Origin: CBFHWY01 sp965659675
Lineage (GTDB): Bacteria; Bacteroidota; Bacteroidia; Flavobacteriales_G; Salibacteraceae
DNA: 64,000 nucleotides
NCBI GenBank assembly: GCA_965659675.1
Contig: CBFHWY010000001.1
Span: 78,335-142,334 of the forward strand
Direction of reading: 5' to 3'
Part shown: piece after piece, positions 9,069 through 17,625 of the stretch
Numbering within the stretch: position 1 is the first letter of the stretch
How the letters are laid out: every line of letters begins with the position of its first letter
The notes under the pieces: generated by a model
Told to the model about the DNA's origin: nothing
What the model saw: only the letters and a program-made list of their open reading frames with translations
Database searches by the model: none
Program-made: the position numbers and the translations under genes

Positions 9069-11312
9069 CTATTTCTTAAGCACTTTTTGAGCTTCACCTT
9101 CAGCATTTATAATGAAGTAAGTTCCGCTCTCCAACTGACTAAGATTAATTTGATTTGTGTTTTCAAGTTCTTTGATTACACGTCCTTGGATGTCCAAGAC
9201 CTTAAAATCTGAGATCAAATTGCTTCTCAAGGTTCCATTCGTTGGATTTGGGAAGATGATCCAAGAACTTGATTCATTTGATTCTACGCTAGAAACCAAT
9301 CCAGAGAGTTCGAATGCAGAAACAGTTCCACTCACTTCATTAGCTGTGATGATGTAGAACTTGCCGTCAGGACTGTTGCTGCTTGAAACGAATTTGATGT
9401 CTTCCACACCTAAGTCACCAGCATTGGCATCGTCAGCTGCTACAGCCCAATTTCTATTGTTTACGAAATCGAGTAGAACAGGAGCCGTTGGATCAGTGAT
9501 GTCGTATACCATAATTCCTCCGTGCCGCTCTAAACCTATAAAAGCATAGAACGAACCATTAACTTCAGCAATTTCAACTGCCTCAGGTTCTGGACCTTTA
9601 TCATCAGATCGGTTATCGAATGAATCGTTATCGTCGTTTGTTGAGTTGAAGTGATCTGGATCGTCTTTGGCTATTCGTTGCTCAAAATCATCACCTGAAT
9701 CGAATACAAGGTTTCCATTGATATTCCAAATCGAAAAAGAACGTGCTCCATACGTGTAAATTTCGTCGTAATCACCGTCTCCATCCGTATCACCCATAGA
9801 AGTAGTTACTTTGATACGTCCGCCATTTTCATCTAATTGCAATGTGGCCGCATTCGGGAAAGCAGTAGGATCCAAGGTTAAATCCTTTAGTCGCTCTTCT
9901 TCTGAGTAAGCATCATAATCCCTTGAATCTCCTTCGTTTGCCGTAACAATATAGGCAGTACCATTCACAGTATAGGACTTAGCAGCATCTGGAAGATAAA
10001 GCCCACGGAAAGGGTAATTCGAAATGTTAATGGTATCATCGCGGTTAGAAGCATCTATTCCGTTACCGGCAAGAGAGTGGTCTTTAAACCCCATAGGCAT
10101 CAAAGATGTAATGCTACCATTGGCTATGTCAAGCTTTGCAATGGCATTATTCTCCTGACAAATAACATAAGCCTCTTGAGAATTTGCATTTACAGCGACA
10201 TATTCAGGTTCTATGTTATTAGCATCACTCCATGTTCCCCAAACTTTAAGTTCGTCAATCTGCCATAATGTTGCTGCGGAAGGGGTTGAACGATATAAAA
10301 AGGCAAGTCGAACATGTTGTTCACCAATATATGCTGAAAGATCTATAGGACCCGACATGGTATCGGCATAACCACCAGTTGACCAATCAACCTGGGAAGT
10401 CAGTGTGTCGAAATTAGCTGTAGTAGGGTCCCAGATCTCTTGAGATGTTACGAGTAGATCTAAAGATCCGCCCGAGAAGTTTTTTGCGTTTTGAAATTCG
10501 AAGTAAGCTGCCTCAAAATCTCTCAAATCAAAAGCTTTTGAATAGAGCCAGTCGATGCTGTTGGTATCAGCTCTGAAACCATTTACCTCAATAAATTGAT
10601 CTCCTCTAAAGTCATCATATCTCCAGTCTTCATCACTTAAGACAGACTGAGTAGACCAAGTTCCGAATTGTAAGCTTGTATCTTGAAGGTCGTTATATTC
10701 CAATTCAGCTTGTTCAGGCCCAAAGATTCGAACTCCAGTTGGAATTGTGACCCCGTCAAAACTTAGGTCAGTTACATCAGCTTGTGTTAAGCTAGATACG
10801 CCTCCGCTAATGTCGATCATACTGATGGAGCCTTTAGCATCAATGAGGTATTCATCATCTGGTTCTGCCTCACAAGCAACGATAATATAGTTCCCATCAG
10901 GGGTGAACGTAATCATGTCGGGAAGTACTCCTACTTCAACATCTGAGATATAAGATCCAAGGGTATCGAAAAACACGACATAACCGGGATCAGCAGTACC
11001 TCTTGCTTCTACAGCAACAGCTACAATTCCATTTAAAACTGCGACAGAGTTTACGCCTGCTCCATATGGATTTAAGTCAATGGAACCGATAGAAGTGATG
11101 TTGGTAGGATCAGAAAAATCGAGGATACCAACAGAATTGTTATCAGCATTGCTATGAAAAATTCGATGTGATACAGCGTCATAAGCAATAATTTCGGCTG
11201 CTCCCTCGTCAAAAATGCCAGTGGAATATGTGCTCACATGAGTAATTCCAAATTGGGAAAATGCTGTTACACAGAATGATATAGCGAAAATGGTTAAGTA
11301 AAGTTTTTTCAT
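9069..11312 (-). CDS. T9SS type A choice-of-anchor I protein with inserted choice-of-anchor J-like domain
   Basis: 747 residues with signal peptide (LTIFAISFCVTAFSQ). The backbone is the choice-of-anchor I beta-propeller family: GVLPDMITFTPDGNYIIVACE and EPDDEY near residues 130-155, TANEGDSRDYD, then GPEPEAVEIAEVNGSFYAFIGLE-type sequence and HGGIMVYDITDPTAP. Between about residues 205 and 358 a different fold interrupts it (DDFRGDQFIEVNGF, DSIDWLYSKAFDL-like, YFEFQNAKNFSGGSLDLLV), which resembles choice-of-anchor J/DUF5017 jelly-roll domains. The C-terminus is a type A Por signal (IFPNPTNGTL, FKVLDIQGRVIKEL, LESGTYFIINAEG). Family members are often annotated as alkaline-phosphatase-like, but no catalytic residue can be claimed here. 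Export to the cell surface is the firm prediction. Confidence 0.85.
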   Translation of the reverse strand: MKKLYLTIFAISFCVTAFSQFGITHVSTYSTGIFDEGAAEIIAYDAVSHRIFHSNADNNSVGILDFSDPTNITSIGSIDLNPYGAGVNSVAVLNGIVAVAVEARGTADPGYVVFFDTLGSYISDVEVGVLPDMITFTPDGNYIIVACEAEPDDEYLIDAKGSISMIDISGGVSSLTQADVTDLSFDGVTIPTGVRIFGPEQAELEYNDLQDTSLQFGTWSTQSVLSDEDWRYDDFRGDQFIEVNGFRADTNSIDWLYSKAFDLRDFEAAYFEFQNAKNFSGGSLDLLVTSQEIWDPTTANFDTLTSQVDWSTGGYADTMSGPIDLSAYIGEQHVRLAFLYRSTPSAATLWQIDELKVWGTWSDANNIEPEYVAVNANSQEAYVICQENNAIAKLDIANGSITSLMPMGFKDHSLAGNGIDASNRDDTINISNYPFRGLYLPDAAKSYTVNGTAYIVTANEGDSRDYDAYSEEERLKDLTLDPTAFPNAATLQLDENGGRIKVTTSMGDTDGDGDYDEIYTYGARSFSIWNINGNLVFDSGDDFEQRIAKDDPDHFNSTNDDNDSFDNRSDDKGPEPEAVEIAEVNGSFYAFIGLERHGGIMVYDITDPTAPVLLDFVNNRNWAVAADDANAGDLGVEDIKFVSSSNSPDGKFYIITANEVSGTVSAFELSGLVSSVESNESSSWIIFPNPTNGTLRSNLISDFKVLDIQGRVIKELENTNQINLSQLESGTYFIINAEGEAQKVLKK

Positions 11313-11534
11313 TTTAATATGATATTGTTTATGTCCGCGAAAATCATATTCGTTTATTTCCTCAAGAATACCTCAGGGTTATCTTTACTTAAAGGGTTTG
11401 CAAAGGATGTTTAAGAGAATTGCTAAGTGAGTAATAAGCAGCTACAGCTATGAAGGCACTATTGATTTAAGAATGTTTTCGAATTTTAACTCAAGCGAAA
11501 ATTCCATCCACCGCGCTACTCGGGTGAATTAGAT

Positions 11535-11738
11535 TTACTTCACAGAGATGATAAGTAAAACTGCAATTAACATCATGATCAAAAGCTCAATGATATCCTC
11601 TTCAGATCCGTTGTTTACCAGGATGCCCCAGATAAAGCTAAAGACCGAAAAAACCCGCCATAACGTGTAAGGGATAACAAGTGCGCTCAGCAAGCTGGTC
11701 ACAATAGCGGTGATGAGATATGAGGCTTTAGAGCTCAT
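11535..11738 (-). CDS. Small hypothetical membrane protein
   Basis: 67 residues with two hydrophobic segments (about 7-40, ITAIVTSLLSALVIPYTLW, and about 51-66, IELLIMMLIAVLLIISVK) joined by an acidic loop (NNGSEEDI). Its ATG overlaps the TGA of the upstream small gene (ATGA at 11735-11738), so the two are probably translated together. I do not recognise the family. Coding status is supported by the coupling and by the membrane pattern, but the protein is short. Confidence 0.45.
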   Translation of the reverse strand: MSSKASYLITAIVTSLLSALVIPYTLWRVFSVFSFIWGILVNNGSEEDIIELLIMMLIAVLLIISVK

Positions 11739-11953
11739 TTGTGCAGATCAATTGATTTTCTGAGAAAATATTTGCTTGGATCCAGCTTCAATTCGTGCTC
11801 AGATCTTGGCTTTATGTTCAAGCTTAAGTCAGCCTTGATGCCTGGAACAATAAATCGTCCTCTCCAGGATTCTTTTTCTTCGACATAAACCAGAGCTTTG
11901 ATAATGACCTTATCAACCCAGTATTTTATATCGGGGTCATTGATCTTTGCCAA
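11735..11953 (-). CDS. Small hypothetical protein, possibly the 3' part of a broken gene
   Basis: 72 residues with a TTG start (no in-frame ATG or GTG before the upstream stop). The sequence is soluble and beta-like (YWVDKVIIKALVYVEEKESW, then IKADLSLNIKPRSEHELKL). The same frame, across a single TAA at 11975-11977, continues upstream for another 41 codons to 12100 with equally protein-like content (AKEKILGNWKAEGLKNSIIR). The whole may therefore be a longer gene interrupted by a nonsense mutation. It overlaps the next gene by ATGA. Function unknown. Confidence 0.4.
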   Translation of the reverse strand: MAKINDPDIKYWVDKVIIKALVYVEEKESWRGRFIVPGIKADLSLNIKPRSEHELKLDPSKYFLRKSIDLHK

Positions 11954-12227
11954 GTCCTCACTATACTCGGACTTTTAGAACCTAATAATTGAGTTCTTCA
12001 GGCCTTCTGCCTTCCAATTACCCAGAATTTTTTCTTTGGCTGAGTTCGACTTTAAGTAGATAAAACTAGGCGAATGAAATATGGCTTTGCCAGACAATAG
12101 TCACATTGCGAGCCAGAATAGATCGAATCTACTTTGTAAAATACCAAAAAACAGGAGTAGGCTCCCTTTCAGTCGACCTTTTAGAACTATTTGGCCATTT
12201 GCCTCGTTAATCATAGATATTTGCAGC

Positions 12228-13307
12228 ATGAGAAATATTCTGATCGCCTCATTTTGTTTACTCGCACTTGCCTCCTGTAGAAAAAATCCGAGTTGTAGTG
12301 ATGGATTGCTCAACGGCAGTGAGATCCGTATCGATTGTGGAGGAAGCTGCGAGCCATGTCCATCCTGCTTTGATGGTGTTCAGAATCAAGACGAAACTTC
12401 AGTTGATTGCGGAGGTACCTGTGAGGCTTGTCCTCCAGTTTGGGAAGCGATGAACCTTGGCGTGAATGTGCGCCTGAATGATGTGGCATTTTTTGATGAG
12501 CAAACAGGTATTGTGGTGGGGGATAATGGTACTCTACTCAGAACCTCCAATGGAGGGGATACATGGGAAAGCCTCACTCAAACGCAGGAAAACCTCTATG
12601 CGATCCATATTAGGGGCGACAAGGCTTTCGTATCGGGGCGCTCTGTGCTTTTGGTCGGAAATTCCCGAGGGGCAAGTTGGAGCTTAAAAAACGCACCGGT
12701 CAACCACTGGCGCGACATCTGGTTCATCGATGATCAAAACGGTGTGATGGTTGGAGATTCTCTTTGGGTGATACGCACCACCGACGGAGGAGACTCCTGG
12801 GAGAGTGAATTAAGAGACTTCTTTGATCCTACCCCGCTTGGAGCGGTATCATTCTTAAGTGATCAGGGAGGTAGTGCAGGAGGCGATAGCAGGCTCTTTA
12901 TCACCTCTAATGGAGGTAGAAGCTGGTCGATGTCGAGCACCAATGCCGACAGTATTGGCGGGATAGGAAATATCACAGACCTGGTTATGCTAAACTCCAA
13001 TCGAACCATAGCCGTTGCAGCCGAAGGGATGTTCATTTCAAACAATAATCTGGAATGGCTGAATAAGGGGTACTCAATTAGAAATGGGTCGCTCGATTAC
13101 CTGCAGGATGAATGGCTTTATGCGGGTACCGACCCATCGGGGAGCGTTGCAGCTGTGATGAGTTCGGAAGATGGCGGTGTAAGCTGGATCGATGAGAACT
13201 TCCCCTCAGGGGCACCAGCGCAGTACGGGGCTGATATTGTAACTAATGAAGTGGCCTATATGGTAGGGGCTTCTGGATCTGCATTTAAGAGAACTCCTGC
13301 AGAGTAG
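12228..13307 (+). CDS. YCF48-type (BNR-like) repeat lipoprotein with DCGG-Cys repeats
   Basis: 359 residues from ATG 12228. The frame is open from 12081, but this ATG gives a proper lipoprotein signal (MRNILIASFCLLALASC, Cys17), and an imperfect -7 box (GATATTTG, 12216-12223) ends four bases before it. Residues about 20-60 contain two copies of a Cys motif, CxDGxxNGxExxxDCGGxCxxC (CSDGLLNGSEIRIDCGGSC and CFDGVQNQDETSVDCGGTC), also seen in other secreted Bacteroidota proteins. The remainder is a propeller with YCF48/photosynthesis-system-II-stability-like blades: FFDEQTGIVVGDNGTLLRT, SNGGDTWESL, TTDGGDSWE, SEDGGVSW. No sorting domain is present. The substrate is unknown; a surface or periplasmic binding role is inferred. 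Confidence 0.85.
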   Translation: MRNILIASFCLLALASCRKNPSCSDGLLNGSEIRIDCGGSCEPCPSCFDGVQNQDETSVDCGGTCEACPPVWEAMNLGVNVRLNDVAFFDEQTGIVVGDNGTLLRTSNGGDTWESLTQTQENLYAIHIRGDKAFVSGRSVLLVGNSRGASWSLKNAPVNHWRDIWFIDDQNGVMVGDSLWVIRTTDGGDSWESELRDFFDPTPLGAVSFLSDQGGSAGGDSRLFITSNGGRSWSMSSTNADSIGGIGNITDLVMLNSNRTIAVAAEGMFISNNNLEWLNKGYSIRNGSLDYLQDEWLYAGTDPSGSVAAVMSSEDGGVSWIDENFPSGAPAQYGADIVTNEVAYMVGASGSAFKRTPAE

Positions 13308-13341
13308 GAATGACCCATTTCTTTAGATTTATTGAAAGACC

Positions 13342-13349
13342 TAACTTTG
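13342..13349 (+). promoter_or_regulatory. -7 box TAACTTTG for gpsA
   Basis: Exact TAnnTTTG match 15 bases before the gpsA ATG, predicting a leader of about ten bases. No good -33 TTG at normal spacing. Confidence 0.45.
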
Positions 13350-13364
13350 TCGGCCTTGTAAATT

Positions 13365-14363
13365 ATGGCTGATCAACCAATTATTGGAATCGTAGGGGGT
13401 GGAAGCTGGGCTACAGCTATTGCCAAGATACTCACACAGAACGTGGATCACGTCTATTGGTGGATGAGAAATTCCGATTCGGCGACCTATTTCAGAAAGT
13501 ATCAACGAAACCCCAAATACCTTCCTTCTATAAAGTTTGATAAGGAGAAAGCAACGGTGATGACCAACCTTGAAAAGGTCATTGAAAAGTGTGATGTCTT
13601 GTTCATGGTTCAGCCTTCGGCCTTTTTGTATGACATTTTTGAAGGGCTCAAGATCGAAGGGATGGAGAAGAAAATGATCGTGTCAGCGATCAAAGGGATC
13701 ATCCCCGAATACAATGCCATTCCCGCACGATATTTTCACAAAAGCTTTGATGTTCCATACAGCAACATTGCGGTCATTGGAGGACCATGTCATGCAGAAG
13801 AAGTGGCGATGGAAAAGCTCTCATATCTGACCATTGGTTGCCAGGATGAAGGTAAGGCTGCAATGATCAGCGAGTGGATGGAATGCAGATTCATCAAAAC
13901 CACAGTTTCAGAGGATATTTTCGGAATTGAACTAGGAGCCATACTCAAGAACGTGTATGCCATAGCTGCTGGGATCTATCACGGACTGGGTTATGGGGAC
14001 AACTTTCAGGCTTTACTGATATCAAATGCAGTGCAGGAGATGGAACGTTTTGTTGGTAAGGTGAGCAGCGTTCCTCGAGATACCAAGATGAGTGCTTATC
14101 TAGGCGACCTTCTTGTTACTGCATATTCTCCTTTCAGCAGAAACCGAACCTTTGGGTCGATGGTGGGTAAAGGCTTTTCCGTAAGGTCTGCTCAGTTTGA
14201 GATGAATATGGTGGCCGAGGGATATTATGCTGCGAAAAGCGTCATGGAGATCAACAAGAAATTTAACGTGGAGATTCCCATTGTTGAAGCCGTATACAGA
14301 GTGCTGTATGATAAGATCTCTCCTGTGATCGAAATGAACTTACTTACTGAAGAGCTCCGATAA
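13365..14363 (+). CDS. gpsA: NAD(P)H-dependent glycerol-3-phosphate dehydrogenase
   Basis: 332 residues, full length for GpsA. It reduces dihydroxyacetone phosphate to sn-glycerol-3-phosphate for phospholipid synthesis in the cytoplasm. The N-terminal Rossmann motif is GIVGGGSWATAIA (residues 8-20). VSAIKGIIPE, GGPCHAEEVAMEKLSYLTIG and the catalytic-lysine region LGAILKNVYAIAAGI follow. The helical C-terminal domain carries GYGDNFQALLISNAVQEM and GDLLVTAYSPFSRNRTFG. Codon content and length are ordinary. The stop is two bases from the convergent isochorismatase-family gene. Confidence 0.95.
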   Translation: MADQPIIGIVGGGSWATAIAKILTQNVDHVYWWMRNSDSATYFRKYQRNPKYLPSIKFDKEKATVMTNLEKVIEKCDVLFMVQPSAFLYDIFEGLKIEGMEKKMIVSAIKGIIPEYNAIPARYFHKSFDVPYSNIAVIGGPCHAEEVAMEKLSYLTIGCQDEGKAAMISEWMECRFIKTTVSEDIFGIELGAILKNVYAIAAGIYHGLGYGDNFQALLISNAVQEMERFVGKVSSVPRDTKMSAYLGDLLVTAYSPFSRNRTFGSMVGKGFSVRSAQFEMNMVAEGYYAAKSVMEINKKFNVEIPIVEAVYRVLYDKISPVIEMNLLTEELR

Positions 14364-14365
14364 GC

Positions 14366-14908
14366 CTACTTCACCAACTTTGAAATAGCCTTGAATTGCT
14401 CGGTACCAGATACCCTGGCCAGCTCAAATAGGATCGACTCTGTTGTAGCTACCCGCACACCCTCTTGCTTCATTCGCTCGATAGCCTGAATTTTATCCTG
14501 CTCATAACGACTTGAAGTGGCATCCACAACAACGATGGCCTGATGGCCTGATTCCTGAAGGTCAATGGCTGTTTGCATTACACAAACGTGCGTTTCAATA
14601 CCGCATAGAACCACATTACGCGTATAGTGCTCTTCGATCTTGATCATAAACTCGCCTTCTCCACAACAGGAGAAACTCATTTTCTCGATGCTTTCAAACT
14701 CATCCCAGAGCTCAGATATTTCCTCGATGGTATGACCAAGCCCTTTCACATACTGTTCTGTAACAATACTTCTCAAACCTAATTCCTGTGCCCCTCTGAT
14801 CAGCGTGCGACACTTCTTCATCATTTTGGCATGCTCGTGAATGTGTGGGTATAATTTCTCTTGAATATCCACAACAACCAAACAGGTATCATCTTTAAGG
14901 AATCTCAT
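14366..14908 (-). CDS. Isochorismatase-family cysteine hydrolase
   Basis: 180 residues from ATG 14908. A longer frame begins at 14953, but the TAACTTTG box at 14923-14930 lies inside that extension, so the shorter start is preferred. The catalytic triad of the family is visible: Asp14 (CLVVVDIQEKL), Lys76 (SIEKMSFSC) and Cys109 (GIETHVCVMQ). The overall pattern resembles YcaC/nicotinamidase-related hydrolases acting on C-N or similar bonds of small metabolites; the substrate cannot be told from sequence. A CC pair precedes the GEGEF stretch at 81-82. It is the last of a minus-strand series after the NAD-binding protein gene, 66 bases away, but has its own promoter. Confidence 0.85.
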   Translation of the reverse strand: MRFLKDDTCLVVVDIQEKLYPHIHEHAKMMKKCRTLIRGAQELGLRSIVTEQYVKGLGHTIEEISELWDEFESIEKMSFSCCGEGEFMIKIEEHYTRNVVLCGIETHVCVMQTAIDLQESGHQAIVVVDATSSRYEQDKIQAIERMKQEGVRVATTESILFELARVSGTEQFKAISKLVK

Positions 14909-14922
14909 ATGTAGGCTTTTCC

Positions 14923-14953
14923 CAAAGTTAGGGCTTCGCTTTAAATAGACCAA
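14923..14953 (-). promoter_or_regulatory. Promoter of the isochorismatase-family gene
   Basis: On the minus strand a TTG (plus-strand 14951-14953) is followed after 20 bases by TAACTTTG (14930 to 14923). This is one of two places in the window where both -33 and -7 elements fit. Confidence 0.5.
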
Positions 14954-14974
14954 TAAAGAACTTGAAAATGAGCC

Positions 14975-15607
14975 TTAGTAGCCTAACATTTGCTCAGATT
15001 CGACTACACCAGACTCATTTGACATTAGGTGGTCTAGCATGGCACTTGCAACCTGACGTGCATGAACCGGCCTGTAGCGTTTGAATTTCCCAAGCATGAC
15101 AGGGGTGAGGAGCTTCATAAAGGCCTCTCCGATCTTTTCACCGAGGCGAAACTCCTGCCGATCTCCAAGCAATAGTGAAGGCCTGTAAAGGAAGGTCTGA
15201 TCAAACTCAAGCTTCCAAAGGTCTTCCTCTGTTTCTGCCTTTACGCGATTGTAAAAGAAAAAACTGCTTTTGCTGTTTCCCGTGGCAGAGACAAAATGAA
15301 AGCTTTTGCATCCTTGTGATTTAGCCCATTTGGCAAAGTTGATCACAAAGTCGTGGTCGACCTGATAAAAAGCATCCTTGGATCCGGCTTTTTTTATGGT
15401 AGTGCCCAAACAACAGAATGCCGCGTCCAAGCCTGAAAGTTCAAGGTCCAGATCTGAAAAATCAACCTGATGTGATCTTATTTTATTGTGCTCGGGAGCA
15501 GTCTTTCTTCCCAAAGTATGTATGAGTTTCACCTCTGAATGCGCTGCACTCAAGCTGAGCAGTTCACTACCCACAAGTCCGCTCCAACCGGCAATCGCGA
15601 TCTTCAT
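14975..15607 (-). CDS. NAD(P)-binding oxidoreductase of the HTATIP2/YbjT type
   Basis: 210 residues. The N-terminus has the Rossmann dinucleotide-binding motif IAGWSGLVGSELL (GxxGxxG). It is followed by LGRKTAPEH, GLDAAFCCLGTTIKKAG, and the SDR-like stretch FHFVSATGNSKSSFFFYNRVKAE with a Tyr-x-x-x-Lys-like arrangement (YNRVK). FLYRPSLLLGDRQEFRLGE closes the core. This is the atypical short-chain dehydrogenase subgroup around HTATIP2. The substrate is unknown. Its ATG overlaps the ispG stop (15604-15607), so it is translationally coupled to ispG; a link to isoprenoid metabolism is possible but unproven. Confidence 0.85.
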   Translation of the reverse strand: MKIAIAGWSGLVGSELLSLSAAHSEVKLIHTLGRKTAPEHNKIRSHQVDFSDLDLELSGLDAAFCCLGTTIKKAGSKDAFYQVDHDFVINFAKWAKSQGCKSFHFVSATGNSKSSFFFYNRVKAETEEDLWKLEFDQTFLYRPSLLLGDRQEFRLGEKIGEAFMKLLTPVMLGKFKRYRPVHARQVASAMLDHLMSNESGVVESEQMLGY

Positions 15608-17559
15608 GAGTCTACAGTTTCAGGGTCTACCCAATCTCCGTGTTCTTTGATCAGATCGATGAGGGCATCAACGGCTTCTTCGGTGGGAATGGCTCTTTTG
15701 ACCACCTCTTTTTCTTTATAAAGGGAGATCTTTCCGACGCCAGTTCCAACATAGCCATAATCTGCATCTGCCATTTCTCCTGGGCCATTTACAATGCAGC
15801 CCATGATGCCGATCTTAACGCCTTTAAGATGACTTGTGCGTTCTCTGATGCGTGCAGTGGTTTCTTGCAGGTCGAATAATGTTCTTCCACAAGAAGGACA
15901 TGAGATATATTCTGTTTTGGAAATTCTTGTTCTTGTAGCCTGAAGTATGCCAAAGGCCAAATTATTGATCATCTGATCGGATCCGGAATTTTCGGCGGCG
16001 ATGAAGATACCATCACCCAATCCATCGATGAGAAGTGCCCCAAGATCCGTACTTGCATAAAGCTGAAGCTTCTCCTCATCCATATCCTGATAAGCTCTGC
16101 CAATGATCACAGGAATATCACAATCCTGATTCAGCAATTCAACAAAGATCCTTCTTTGCTCAGCCACTCCGTGCTTGTTGTATGTATCTATGAGCAAAAC
16201 AGCAGTAGTGTCAGCTTTCAGCTTTTGAATTAACTCCAGGTCAATATCTGATAAACAGGCATAAACAAAGTTGAGCTCCTTGTGCTTTTCGTTCTCCTCC
16301 AGGTACTGCTCTTTATTCAAGAATGGATAATGCCTTTCTTTATTCCGATTCCAGGCCTTATAGTTTTGTATGATACCCAGTGTTCCTGGGATCTCAAAAT
16401 CGATGCTCTTGTCTCCTACAAAGACATAATCACAGGCCTGATCTCCCAAATTCCATTTATCGAGAGGCACAGAATAGCGATAACCGAGAGGAAAAAAACT
16501 TGCGGGACCTAGCTTCTCTTTCAAAGAATAATCTGCTATGACAACAGGCGCATTATGATCCCCAATATTCAATACGGATCGGGTTTTTCTTCTGTTGTAC
16601 TCAAAAGGATCGATCGGATAATTTTCAATTTCCTGGATGGGGTCGTGGGGTCTGCGATCCTCTATCTTTTCGGCAAGTGCATAAGCAACCGGGCACTCGA
16701 ATTCAGGCTCTTCAGTAAGAGAAACCCGAATGGTGTCTCCCAAACCATCTTCGAGTAAGGTGCCAATACCCACAGCCGACTTAATTCTACCATCTTCACC
16801 CTCCCCAGCTTCAGTTACGCCGAGGTGAAGCGGATAGTTCATTCCTTCCTCCTGCATTTGTTTTACAAGAAGTCGATAAGCCTGCACCATAACCTGAGTA
16901 TTGCTGGCTTTCATGGAAAGAACAATATTGTGGAAGCCTTCATCTTCGCAGATGCGAAGGAACTCCATGGCAGATTCAACCATTCCTTTTGGAGTATCAC
17001 CATATCTGCTTAAGATCCTATCAGACAATGAACCATGATTGGTCCCAATTCGCATGGCAGTGCCGTGTTCCTTACACAACTTGACTAATGGAGTAAACCT
17101 GTTGCGAATTCTTTCCAACTCCTTTTGATAACTCTCATCGTTGTACTCGATGGTCTTAAAGCGCTTGGAGTCGGCATAATTACCGGGATTAACACGCACC
17201 TTTTCAACGATCTTGGCTGCAATTTCTGCCGCATTTGGGGTGAAGTGGATGTCAGCACAAATGGGGGTATCATAACCTCTTGAGCGCAATTCATTTTTGA
17301 TGTTTGCGAGATTTTCTGCCTCTCTTTTACTAGGAGCAGTGATACGTACCAATTCACAACCCGCTTCAATCATTCGAATGGATTGTTCAACTGTGGCCTG
17401 GGTATCCATGGTGTCGGTTGTGGTCATGGATTGAATTCGAATGGGATTGTCAGCCCCCATTTTTAGTCCGCCAATATTGACCTCACGTGTCTTGAAACGG
17501 CTGTATTTTGTAAGGCTGTTGCAGTAAGCCTTTAATTCAGAAACCTCGCTGGCATTCAT
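15604..17559 (-). CDS. ispG: 4-hydroxy-3-methylbut-2-enyl diphosphate synthase, large form
   Basis: 651 residues from ATG 17559 (a TTG three codons upstream lies inside the promoter box). It converts MEcPP to HMBPP in the MEP isoprenoid pathway. The N-terminal TIM barrel carries GADNPIRIQSMTTTDT, CADIHFTPNAA, RVNPGNYAD and MRIGTNHGSLSDRI. The C-terminal reductase-like domain has the [4Fe-4S] ligands in CPSCGRTLFDLQ (about residues 552 and 555) and GCIVNGPGEMADADYGYVG (Cys about 586). Most bacterial IspG proteins are near 370-400 residues; the extra approximately 250-residue segment between the two domains is the form known from plants, Chlamydia and Bacteroidetes. The downstream oxidoreductase gene overlaps its stop. 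Confidence 0.95.
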   Translation of the reverse strand: MNASEVSELKAYCNSLTKYSRFKTREVNIGGLKMGADNPIRIQSMTTTDTMDTQATVEQSIRMIEAGCELVRITAPSKREAENLANIKNELRSRGYDTPICADIHFTPNAAEIAAKIVEKVRVNPGNYADSKRFKTIEYNDESYQKELERIRNRFTPLVKLCKEHGTAMRIGTNHGSLSDRILSRYGDTPKGMVESAMEFLRICEDEGFHNIVLSMKASNTQVMVQAYRLLVKQMQEEGMNYPLHLGVTEAGEGEDGRIKSAVGIGTLLEDGLGDTIRVSLTEEPEFECPVAYALAEKIEDRRPHDPIQEIENYPIDPFEYNRRKTRSVLNIGDHNAPVVIADYSLKEKLGPASFFPLGYRYSVPLDKWNLGDQACDYVFVGDKSIDFEIPGTLGIIQNYKAWNRNKERHYPFLNKEQYLEENEKHKELNFVYACLSDIDLELIQKLKADTTAVLLIDTYNKHGVAEQRRIFVELLNQDCDIPVIIGRAYQDMDEEKLQLYASTDLGALLIDGLGDGIFIAAENSGSDQMINNLAFGILQATRTRISKTEYISCPSCGRTLFDLQETTARIRERTSHLKGVKIGIMGCIVNGPGEMADADYGYVGTGVGKISLYKEKEVVKRAIPTEEAVDALIDLIKEHGDWVDPETVDS

Positions 17560-17565
17560 ATCAAA

Positions 17566-17573
17566 CAAAAGTA
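17566..17573 (-). promoter_or_regulatory. -7 box TACTTTTG for ispG
   Basis: Exact TAnnTTTG match on the minus strand, six bases before ATG 17559. The predicted transcript would have at most a two-base leader, which supports the ATG over the in-frame TTG at 17568. Confidence 0.5.
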
Positions 17574-17625
17574 AGGATAGACAATGGGAGAACCTGAAAA
17601 CCAGTCAAATGTTTAGTCAATTCGA

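Noticed and set aside
12081..12227. N-terminal extension of the YCF48 lipoprotein
   Set aside because: The extra 49 residues would bury the lipoprotein signal in the middle of the protein.
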